Of a stretch of 64,000 nucleotides of DNA, positions 12,401-24,400 are shown in pieces. Under the pieces are notes generated by a model. That model was not told where the DNA came from and made no database searches. It worked only from the letters and a program-made list of their open reading frames with translations. This stretch comes from Progne subis subis (taxonomy: Eukaryota > Chordata > Aves > Passeriformes > Hirundinidae): NCBI GenBank assembly GCA_022316685.1, contig JAKJHU010000039.1:1798001-1862000 (forward strand), written 5' to 3'. The position numbers and the translations under genes are program-made. Every line of letters starts with the position of its first letter. The stretch's first letter is position 1.

Positions 12401-15400
12401 CCATCCAGACAGATTCCTTTACACACAGGTGAGCAATTCAGTATCTATCGCAAAGGTGCAGAGAGTCTGCACCTTTGGTATACAGCTGTTGTATACCAAA
12501 TGCATTTTTAAGTAATTTGACAACTTTTTTTAATGTCAAAATACCTACTGCATTTTGTAAAATACCTACTCTATTTCACTTGTTTTAAAAGTCACTTTTT
12601 AAAATGAAAAAAACCAGAAACTTCTGATATCCATAATACAATATGGCCTGCTTTAAATATTTCTTCTTGTAAGTCCCCCGTACTGAGTGGTTTTCCTATC
12701 TGTTGCAAGGACTTGGGCATGGACTGTTTTGACATTTGTTCTCCATATTTCCCTAAGCTTCCCCATTTTATCTTTTGTTCAAGTATATCAGGCATTTCAC
12801 ACCTGTCACCAATTCAGAATGTCACCATATTAAAAAAAAAAGTATATGTATAATTTTAGCTCATAGAATTCTGGTTGGTAGAATATTTGTTGTTTATTTT
12901 TTTACCTTCTCATCCTGTGTTGCCAGAAGCTTCTCAAAAGCCTCGTGTTTCCTTATCAGTTGCTCTACTTCATCTACAGACCTTCCGAGGTCACTGCTTT
13001 TCAAATAAACCTATTAAAAAAGTTTATTATTTTTCTCAGTGAATTCATTATCCCACCATCTTGATTCATAAAAGGAAGAAGAAGTATTAACTCTGTTGCT
13101 AAGACTACACTAGAGAGGGAAAAAAGGAACAGGAGGTAACAGAAGCTAGAAATTAATGATTAGAAGTCCATGGTCTTGAGCAAGAAAGAGAAGCATTAAC
13201 AGGTCTAGCTAAGGAAAGTGACTGGTCAGTCCTTATCACAATCACTAAGTCACAAGACAGTGAATTCCAGAGGTCTAAGCCATCCTTGTAATCCCAAGCA
13301 AGACCACTGTCATGTCTGACAGATGTCCATATGATTCCTTCTTAGAAGAGTTCCCATAACAGAGACTTTGCAGCCTGGCTGAGCAACTTAAACCAGTGCT
13401 TTATTACTTCAGCCATTAGCAGGATTTCCCAAACATCTAGCCTGAAAATGCATGGCTATAGGTGCACCTAGTTCCATACTGCCCTCTTCTTCACACTCAG
13501 GAGATCGTTCCTTTTATGTTTGCTTCAGCCTTGTGCATGTTTATAGACCTTTTGTGTACTGGGATTTCTGTCCTCTTTAGGCTAAAACAACAGTGATCTG
13601 ATCAGTCATTCCACAATCATTCCATTCAAACAGCTATGTCTTTTTGATTCTGATTATTCTTATTGTTCTCCTCTGGGTTTTCTCCATTTCCACTCATTTT
13701 GAGACTTGATGTAACAAGTGCCAATAAGCAATAAGGCTGCCAGAGCGATGGTTGTGAAGCCAGCAGAATGCCTTTCAAGCTGCAATCTTCAGCATGTGCC
13801 TGTATATAGTGCTTGTCTTTTATACAGCGCCATGAACCCAAGATCACCTCAAATTCACTATGAGCTTCCAGAAACTTTTCAGAAGAACTGATGTCAGACC
13901 AGCTTCTGCCCATCTTGCTGATCGATCTTGAAAAGATGTCATAGCTTGCAACAGTACCAAGTGCATTACATCTGTCATTTTTTTCAGGCCATCATTCCAA
14001 CTTACCTGCACTGATTTTATTTACTGCCTGTTCTGCCAATCTCTGATGCAGAAAGACTTTAGTCCAAAATAACAAATGTGGTTTTAAGGAATCTGACCTC
14101 TGCACCTTTTAAAACTGTGCGAGTGTGCATATTTTCCAACTAATTCACACATGTCTCAAAGGCATGGCAGTGTTCCCTTACTCTGTTCTGGTGGTAAGAA
14201 AAGTTATTGCCCAATTATTGTCTCATATATTCTGTTATACTCATTTTTGCCAAATGCAAAAGAATAAAGAATACAGTTATCTATTATGAAGAAAAACTAC
14301 GCTTTTCTGCACATTGAGGGGAATTTATTCCTTTCTATTGGATGTAATTGCCCACAGGCTTTTTTCTCATTCAGTGATGCTACAACAGCGGAATAAAATT
14401 CCCAGTTACAGGCTCTGATGGGCCATGAACAAAAACTACCCACGGATAAGGTTCACACTGAAGTGACTACTGGACAGACTTTGGGAAATCAGACTGCTGT
14501 GAGGGATTGCATTTCTCATCAGTGTGTAATGTGTAATCCATTTTGTGAGCTAATGGAATCACAAGTTTTTGGACAAGGATGAGAAATGCCAACCAGCAAC
14601 GTTGCTTGGGTAAAGTGCAATTAACAGAGATGGTAGAAGAATTTGAAATCAATTATATAGTGTGAAAGGATTAAGAAGCAGGAAAGAAAGAGAACAGAAT
14701 CAGTGAAACAGCACAGCTGTTATACATTTTGGAAATGGACTAGTAAAGGACATCGGTAAATCTGTGCCTTTAAGCCATAGATGTGCACAGGAAAAAAATA
14801 TCTAGAGAGATCAATCTTGCTTTGCAAAACATCACAATCCTGTAGGAGTCTTACAATGTGTTTTTTATAAGAGTGAAAAGATGTTCTTTGACAGCTGCTT
14901 TAGAAGACCAGCCATAATGTTCATTCTCTGGACGACTGGTTAACCCCACAGTGCATCTTCTGCAGGAGAGGCTCCCCAAGTTTGAACACGTGTGCAGGGT
15001 AATCCACACCTACTTGCCAGGGTCTGACTGCACTAAGAGGCCCTGGATGGACCCGTGCTCCCATCCTGGGAATCTCTCTGAGGCTCAGCTCTGGACATCA
15101 GTCCCTCCTGAGCTGCATCGAGGTGCACTGACCCTGCCTGATCGCCTTGGACTGGCCTCATATTTCAGCCACTACCTTGCCTTGATGCTTGACCTTCAGC
15201 TGCTCGTTGGACTTTTTTACAGCTGCCACCACTCAGCCCTCCTTGGTGGCTGTGGATTAGAGGACTGACAGCCAGATTTGGCCTGATGTTCTGGCCCATT
15301 TTTGGTCTGTGAGTATTTTGCATATATGGAAAAGTGCACAGATAAATATCATGCCCAGGCCAGATTTTAAAACTGTTCTGTGCTAATCCGTTCCCATCAC

Positions 15401-18400
15401 AGTAATTGCAGTCAAGAAGAAAGAAAGGTCACTGTACAACAGGCCTAAGTTTATGGCAAGTCTGGTCCATAATTCACCAGAATGTCTGAAGAAATACATT
15501 AATGCCTCTGCTATGCCTCTGCATGTTACACACAACCCCCACCAGAAGGTGGACACTGACATTCAAACCTCAAACCTTTGATCCATCCTACTCATCAAGT
15601 GCATAAAATGATGAGAGAGATGTTTTTATGGAGTGTTATTAGATTTAGTTTGTTCTTTGGAAGAAAAATGTGTCGGCTCCAGGTCTATTTACTGTAATGC
15701 TTTATTAAACCACTTAAAATTACTATCTGTATTTACACCACTGCTGCTAACACAAACATAGAGCCACATGATGCATCTCTATTCTGGTGTTTTAAACCCT
15801 GCTTTAAAAATTCTGTAGTTTCCTGACATGTTTTGTGGGTTATCTACCATTTCTGGTCAAAAAAGATTTACCTCCAGGACTTCTATTTAGTAACTGTTAG
15901 CAGTGAAATTGATACCTGAAGAAAGGGTCAGCTATTAGTTTTCCTGCTCATATATCTCTGATGGAAGAAAAAGGCAAGGGACATCTACCGGTAAAGATGG
16001 TTATTTTCCTTAGAGAAAGAGAACAGAGACATCTGAGAGTAGGGGTGTGGGGCGGTGACTCATAAGCAGCTGCCACTGGAGATCTCAGTTCCTAGCTCCC
16101 ACTGAAATCCCCAGAGCACAAATGAATTGAAAGCTCAATTCTTTTGGATGTTACAGCAGCGGGAAAAAGTCCTCCTGATTACTGAAAGCTTTGGACTAAG
16201 TCCTCCAAGCAGATGTCTGTTGCAAGTGCTCTTGGCAACCAAGGTTTTGACACTGAGTAGGAAAACTTGTGCTCAGAAAGAAAATTTCTGTGAAAGGGAA
16301 GTGGCTGCATACATTGCAGGGGAGCCAATGGCAAGGTGCTCAGAGGAGAGCAGCCCCTGTAGCACCATGAGTGCTGCTGCCTGCAGAGCTGCTGAGGTAA
16401 ACATTTTCCATTTATCTTTTGCAGAGAAATCTTATGATAGCCATTGCTCTAATTAGAACCACAACTTTTTTTTTTTTTTCATTTAAGCACTTGTTATACC
16501 ACTGAAAGCAGAATAAAAATTGACTCCCATGCCACAACACTGGCTTGTTGCCAATTATCTCGCTTTTTGGCACACTTTTAGACAGGTCTCCCAACTCCTG
16601 CTCTGAATGAGACACATTGATTTCAAGGGCAAAACACTGCACAGCCCTCCTCAGGTAACCCACCAGGGTCTCCCACAGAGTACATCAGATATAAAGGTTC
16701 TTTCAAGTTTGTTTCTATTAGGAATCATGGTTCATCATTGGGAATTTAATATTTAGCCACAAAAAGAATGAAAGACTTGGCCACTCACTATAAAATATAT
16801 TCCCTTTTAAGTGAAGTCTTCCAAAGATGCTTAAAACCACAAAATGATTTTTAAGATTTCTGAGATTTTCTGGAATAAATTTTCAAGTTATGAACAATGT
16901 AAAGCACAGAAACAGAAATTTTAACCCTACTGAACTGGAGTTTTTCCTTATTTCTGAGTTATTTGCATAGCTGCTGCCAGAAAGACCTCTTTCATACAAG
17001 CTAATGCAGAATTAAAAGCAAGGTCCAATTTAAAAAATCATTTATAATAAACCAATACTATTTACACAATTATGTGACAGCATCTGCCAGCTCTAGCTTT
17101 TTGAAGAAATACTGAGTGAAACATTTCAGTCACTATCATAACTGTGTTCTCTCAATGCCACGACTTCACATTTACATACACTGGAAAATGACACAGCCCC
17201 AAAAGAAGTTTGTATTCCAAGAAGAGGAGTTTTTATTTCTCAAGAATAAAATGTATTTTAGGTATTTGTGCAAATCCACCTCCTTCGTCTGCTTTTCCTC
17301 TTCACAGTATAACAAGCTCCACAGATTTTGCCCCTCACTGCCTGCCATGGGCTTGCTGCTGAGATTGCAAGAATGCCACAGAAAATCTTTCTGCTCTAAC
17401 CATGTACTAAATGTCCAGATTATTATCAGTTTTAAAAACCTTAACTTAAAGCACGTAAGCAAGTCCAAACTATCTGCCGAGACAGAGAAGAGTAAGGTTT
17501 GATTTGACTTAATTCTGATAAAAGTAAATACTAGAAATAATAACAAAAATAATATGAATTTTGCTTTAGCAAAATAAGTAAATGTTCTTGATACCATGAT
17601 TATATAAGGTTCACAAAAATGTTTTACTATGCTTCATTTCAGTAAAAGCTATAAGAAGGTATCATACTATAATCACAAGAGGAATAAAACACACTCAGAT
17701 TGTTTATAAAAAGAAAACATACATTTTTTTCTATCATACAGACACCTCTGTATTATTGGCATCTGTTCTCACCATCTATATGCAAAATTTTAATGCTGAT
17801 TGCGTTTACAATTTCCTTCCCTCTCCCCACTGCATGCTCTCTCCTTGTCATAATAATGTATCTTATACTCGAAACATCTATGGGAAAAACACAGAGATGA
17901 AACTGGTGTTTTGCTGATAACTGCTATGGTAGCTTCCTCACATCTGTTTCCTCCTTCTTCAAAATTCACAGTATTGATCCTTATCCTGTAAGCATTAGGT
18001 GTTAGACCACAATCTTACACCCGTACAACATCATCATTTAAATATTTACTTATGAAATATTTATCTGAAACCAGAATAAATTCCTCTGAAACTCCTCATA
18101 GTTTCGCTGCTAGAAACTTTGCTGGGATATCCAAATTTGATGTGGTGTGGACATTAAATTCCCTTTGTTTCCCTCAGGAAAGGGTGGTACCTCTCTTTTT
18201 CTACAAGGGGGGAAAAAAGTGACTTCTTCCTACATACTTGAATACTTTGGCTTTTGAAAGCAAGCCGTACTTTTAAAGTTACAAACCCAGGAATTAACCA
18301 TTTAGAAATATAGCATAATTTGACAAGTAAGGAAATTAAAACAGTGAAACAGAAAAGAACTAAGAAAGACTACACAGAGGATTTTTTCCGGGTCCCAGAC

Positions 18401-21400
18401 TGACAACAGAATCACAGAATTGACTAGGTTGGAAAAGACCTTTGAGATGATCAAGTCCAGCCTAGCAGAGAGGAAAACCGGCTCTTGGCTCTGAAGTCTC
18501 AAATCTTCGAAGTGCTGAGCACTATGGCCCAACCATGCAAAGTCTGTAAGCTTTTGCGTGCTGTGCTAACAACAGCATTCTAATGGTTAAAATGAAACTC
18601 TTGTTAGGTGGTCGATTAGAGCAGAGTCCTTATCTGCACTCTGCATGGATCAAGCTGTAGCTGCAGCCTTGGTGACAAGCAGAACACAACTGGCTTTCTC
18701 ATTGTCCTGTAAGTCATCTCTAGGGACCTTGGAACACGGCAGGATGCACACAAAAAGAAATCTGCATGGCTTGGTTAAACACAGCTTGGATCTTGTGTTT
18801 GCAGATGTTCCTAGAATGGAATGTAAATCTTCACCACTCTCCTCCCAGATCCAGAGGATGCGATGTTGACGGCGATAGATGGGCACTCTGGATGTTCTGT
18901 GTCTCTGCGAGCTGAAGCTGTGGTGCAAGCTGGTCTGTTTGTCACGAGGTTCTCAGGACACACACTTTTTACAGCGCATGTTTCCTGGGAAGGCCTCAAA
19001 CCAGATCTTGTCCAATGGCTAGAAAACAATCCTGAGCAGCAAACAGGGTTCACTGATAGAGAGAGGCCAGCCCCAACCTCCATAGGCTGAAAGGGTGGAC
19101 CAGGTCTATCAGAATCAAGTGTTTTTATAAAGATCCTTGGACTTGGGCTTCTCCTAAATTCTCTTACCACCTGAACAGGCATAGCAGTCCAAGGAGCAGG
19201 CAAGTATCAAGGTGATTTTGGAAACCTTGTGATGAGCCGGTATTAGACCATCACACCCAGTCTTCCTAAACTCTGGCCTAGATGAGGGGTAGTTCTGAAA
19301 GACAATCAGCTCTGGCCTTAAATCCTTGCTCATGATCTCATTCCCACTGGCTGAATTTTCTCTTCCAGTCAGCACAGCTGGGGACAGCCATATATCTCTG
19401 GATAAAGTCTGCTGGGGAAGGCCAGGATACTTGGAGGAAGTCACATGAAATCTTGTGATTTGAAGGGCTGGTGACCCACCTGAAGAGAAACCTTGTTTTG
19501 GCTTCTGGGATCGTGTTGGAAGAGCAGAGGGAGTTTCAGGCACCTTCTCTAATTGTGGCATGACCAGGCTTGAATGAGCATGACTGCTTCCACGGGAACC
19601 TGTTTGAAAAGGCTTTATCATCAAGCTGCATGTTGAAATGTAAAGCTTCATTGAAGTGCGGAGGTCTGACATCTGGACATTGCACTGGCTACAGCCCTGT
19701 TGGTGAGGCAGTGAATCACAAGGTTCCAGGGATGCATGCAGATTTTTGCTGTGGAACATAGAAGCAGGTGGAATAGCAGACACGTCAATGTTTAAGCGTG
19801 ATGTCCAGCTTGACGGAGCTTTGCAAGAAAGAATATCTGAGGGCAAAGATAGAGCAAGCTTCAAGGGACCACTTTTTCCAGGGGAAATATGATGAACATT
19901 TTTTTCTCTTTTTGAATATTGCTTGTAAGATGCAGACGTTGCCTGAGTGCCAGACTTCTCATACCCATGGCCCCAAGGATCCTTGCGAGCACCGGAACAC
20001 GTGGATGTCTCATCAGAAGGACTGACACAGTGACTAGCGCTGCTAAAACCTTTCCTCTGGTCTGTGTGTGCCAGGATGACATCTAGCCTTGAACAGTAAG
20101 ACACACTGCTGGGTGGTGAGATGGCATTTCCTGGAGCAAGCTCGGCAGCTGACTGACCACTGGGAGGAGGCCAAGATGGCACTGGCATCCTTTGAAAAGG
20201 CCTGTCCTGCACAGCAGATTCAAAAGGAGGAGGTGGGGTTGTTCTACAGGAAGAGAGCAGCACTTCCACAGTGGAGACATAGGTTGCAGATGAAGGTTTG
20301 CAGCGATGGTCCCTGTATGACATTCTGAAGCTTAGTCCTAAATGATGCAAAATTCAAAGCCACAGAAGCTTGCCTTTCCCCTGTGCTTAAAACCAAGTCT
20401 TAATCCTTTTTCCTTTGGCTCTGGAAATTTCCATTCTTCCTCTGAAGCAAAGGAATGAGAGATGAATAAACATTCTCCAGGAAGAAAAATGCGAAGAAAA
20501 AAAATCCACATTCAAAATAAAAAATCTCAGCTCTTCTAAAACTGCTACCACTTCTTGTCATGTCTGCAAAGTTATATGAGTGTGGGATGGGCTGAAAGAT
20601 AAATTACGGAGCATACGGCTCTGCTCCCTGAGTGTTCTGACAGTGAGACTGCAGACAGAGTAGGAGGGAGCCAAAAGTGCCTGCCAGAGACAGCCTGCAA
20701 ACTCGCTGTTATTTCATCTGTGAAAAAAAGAAAAGCAGCTAACCTGAGCAATGGATCTGCTGCTGTGAAAAGATCAGAGCAGAGGAGAGAGTATTGGACA
20801 CAGTTTCTGCTCAAAGCAAAAATGACTTTTTCCTTCTTTCCCTTTTTCAGCTGTTAATTAAATTCTGCATGACGAGATCTTGGTTTGCAACTCTTAAAAG
20901 AGATTCCTACAGAAGTTCCATTTGATGGCACGACTGAACTCATTAAAACAATTGAAAAGATAGACATTTTCCTAATTTTCTTCACATGTGCTCTATTTTC
21001 TTTAGCACAGAACAATGGTAGATGATATTTTGCAGAAATCCTTTGAAGGTTTAAGTAACTTGGATGTAATAGAAGATACTGGCTTATAGTCAAACCAGTC
21101 ACAGTGGCACAGACAGTGAATGAAAGAGCAATTCTCAGTAGTAGTTCTTAGTTTAAAATCTTCCTCTGTCACCTTCTTCCTTCCCATGTTTCTTGCTTCT
21201 GGTCTATGACATATGAAGTACTGGCAAAACAGGATTGAAAAATTATGACATTTCCTTACACAGACATTTTGCAGACATAAGGAGTGAAATGCGTGTAACT
21301 GAGCCTTGGCTCAAATGGAAAAGTCAGAAGAAATGCAAAGGGTGGAGAGGTTTCTATTTTTATTTCTATTTCTATTAAATAGTCCAAGCTTCTCTTTGTT

Positions 21401-24400
21401 TGCCTGATAGGACTCCTTTTCAAATGTGTGTTTCGTTTTGTCCTTTCTGAAAGCAGCTAATGATGAAATTCCCACTGGGAAAATGGTTTGAGAGTCTTCA
21501 GCAGACGCCTTGGCTGAGTTTTTTTTAAAAAAACATGTTTGAAAAAAACTGTTTTCCTATCATTCTGCTTGTCTGTATCACTATGCAGCCACCTTTTAAC
21601 TTTATATAGCAGTAACAGAGTTCAATCCAAAAGGAATAGATTTCTCTTCCAAGAGTTCTTCAACAGCGGAAAAGTGAAATCCAAGTAGTGACTAAAGAAC
21701 ATCACTCCACTGTCAAATTTTTTGTTTTGATCTACATGGCAGATGGCAGCAGCTGCAAAAGATAGCTTGACTGAAAAGTGTGGTCTGTGTGAAGAGCTGT
21801 TGGAAGAGACAGCTGAGTATCCACACTTTACTGTTCCATCTTTGGATGCTTAGTGTCAGTGAGGAAAACTCAACACCAGACTCCTTGGAAGTTCACAGAG
21901 AGGATACTGTGGGAAGTCGATTCTGATAACAGAACTGCGCTTCAGGGTCCTCAAGGTCACAGTCTTTCATTCTCAGGCTTTGCTTTGGCTGAAGAAACTA
22001 GGGGTTTCGCATCCCACCAAGAGAATCTACCCAGCTTCTGATGAGCACTCACCTCTTCTGCGGCAGTCTATGACACAGTCTATGGCAATGACAAAGTCAT
22101 CTGAACAAAGGAGTAATATGAAATATCACTGACTTGTAGAGAAAGTGCTGGGGCCATACCAGAAATGCCAGGTGCATTACCCTTTCACATATGAGTAATA
22201 CAGACTTTTGTAACCAGGACTCGCAACTGAGGGGCAAAAAAATCAGCTACCCACCATTGCTTCCTACACATTTACCCCTGGATTACACAGAGCAAAGGAG
22301 ATGCTGTAGTGATAGTGCCTCTGCATGTTGGCTGATATCGATTTGATGAAAAGAGAAAAAAACACAGTGGCCAAACTTCTGTAGAATTTACATTTTCCCT
22401 GATAAGCTCCTATGCAGGAGTTTAACAATGATGTACCACTGCTTGGTAGGGAATTGAGATAGATAATGCAAATCATGTCATTTGCTGTATCAGCAACAAA
22501 TAGTGGGCAGAACTATGTAATATTTTATTCCAGAAACCCGAACCTATGTAAAACTCTCTGCTTCGTGTACACAAACTCCAGAGTGCAGGTCACACTTACC
22601 AAAAGAACCAACTATAAGGAATTATGCAGACATGCATTTCCTTCAAGGAAGAAGTAAGCAGAAAGCTCCAGGCCCATGTGCCACAAAGGTTTAAGTATCA
22701 CTGCATGGCACCGCTCAGCATCAGTTTCCAAAAGGATTTAGTGCCCGTGGCAAAGCTCTGGTGGAAAACAGAGCTCAGCACAAAATGAGAACCATTATAT
22801 TTTGCTGTCAGTGGTCTTGGAGAATTAAGAATTATTTTTCCTTAATGAAAAATGACCCACAGGTGCAACCTCCTGCAGCATTGCGTCAATCCTTCAGTTT
22901 GGCAACCTGCATACCATTGCTGTGGTTTGCATGCCAGGTCCCCACACAATTGCAGCAATCTATCAATTCATGAATTTGCAGAGTGACTGCACTCTGTTTT
23001 GTAATAGCAAATGCCAGGTCTCGAACTGGAACCTTTTAAAATAGTTACATGAATCAAAGAAAGTGCGAGAAAGACAAAATATAATGCAATAATGGTGAAA
23101 AAATGGTCTATTTCAAGAGCTGCAAAATGCTGATAATAAGAACATCCTTCTGTCTCCTTGCATTGATTATATCTGCCCTCTGTTTTCACTAGTTTGTTTT
23201 CCTCAACTGCATCAAACAGAAGTTAATACTCCTTACAAATTCTTTTATTGTTGCTCTGCACACTCATATCAATGCCCTTGCAGAACTGAGAAGTCAATAC
23301 ACTTTCCTGTGTTAACTCACACTGCTGACATCCATTTTCCACTAGTTGCATTTTCCCAGCGTAACTCAGCCTGTGGTGAGATTTCCAGCAACACCTGCAT
23401 AGTAAACTCCCTTGAAGCCCTCTTCACAATTTCCTTTCTCTTTGAATCCTACAAAATTTGCCAGTGGTTAAGCAGCTGGCACGCCGAGGTCTGTTTGTAA
23501 AGTGGACTAATATCGGACTCCTGTCTCCCTCTTCTGTTGCGATGCTCACATGTTCCCTCTTATGTATATTTGCAGTGAATTATCTTTCAGGTAAGGATCA
23601 TCTATTTGTTTCTGCTCCACACCCAAGCCCCACGCGAAAGGAGAGCTTCTTGCGCATTGCTACAGTCTCCAAATGATACCACAACACAAACAATACCAAT
23701 AAGAGACAGTCTGTACACAGGCACAAGGACTTCAAGCTGTAGTTGATCAGTAGTACCCTTTTCAGGTTGAAAGAGTTTACATGCTTGAAGAGTTTTAGCT
23801 GCTTATTTCAAGTTTACAATTTTCTTACCTCCTGTGAGTTCAGGAGCATGTCGAGGTGATCCCAATCCTTGTAGAACATTTGTTCTTGGTGTATTTTCTC
23901 CAGCCACTCTTTCTTCTGTTTCCATGCATTGTATACATTTTTCTTTTCTTCCAACAAAGCCTGTAGCTTCTGTTGAATCTGAACAAAATTTCCAATTAAA
24001 AACTTGTGTTGGTCTTTATGTCCCATGATTCAGGTAAATTGAGAGAAGAAAGGATTAAGTCAGGTAGTGAATAATCCCTTTAAATTGCAGCAAAAATATC
24101 AAACAGAAAATAAAAAAAAAGTAGAACAAGTTCTAGCACTGCTTTTTGGGCAGAGAGGTATCAGGGGTGCCTCATTTCTGCAATGGAGAAATGCTTCTCA
24201 TAGCATATACAGTAGTCCAAACCAAGAGCAAAGAAAGGTAACTGTTTCTCAAGTGTAACTTCTAGAATCAGATCCTAATTTTTCATTATTTTTAAGCTTT
24301 AAGAGTGCCATTATAGCACTTCAAATTTTTACATGACAGGTACTAAAATATAAATTATCAACACAGAAAATTCTTCTAGTCAGTGATTTCATGCCACAAG

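Larger units (their letters stand above)
13011..23828 (-). other. Largest SPTBN5 intron (10.8 kb), between exons a32 and a33
   Basis: Holds the unassigned 390-codon frame, a CR1 tail near 18.4 kb, and a GC-richer segment at about 14940-15290 (possibly an old repeat, not identified). The remainder (13.1-14.9, 15.3-18.3 and 20.4-23.8 kb) looks like plain AT-rich intron. Confidence 0.85.

Noticed and set aside
14951..15268. 105-codon plus-strand open frame
   Set aside because: It follows from the local GC increase. No recognisable protein and no splice context.
17116..17597. Overlapping 128- and 141-codon frames on opposite strands
   Set aside because: Both are low-complexity translations of AT-rich intron (Phe/Leu/Lys-rich) without domain likeness.
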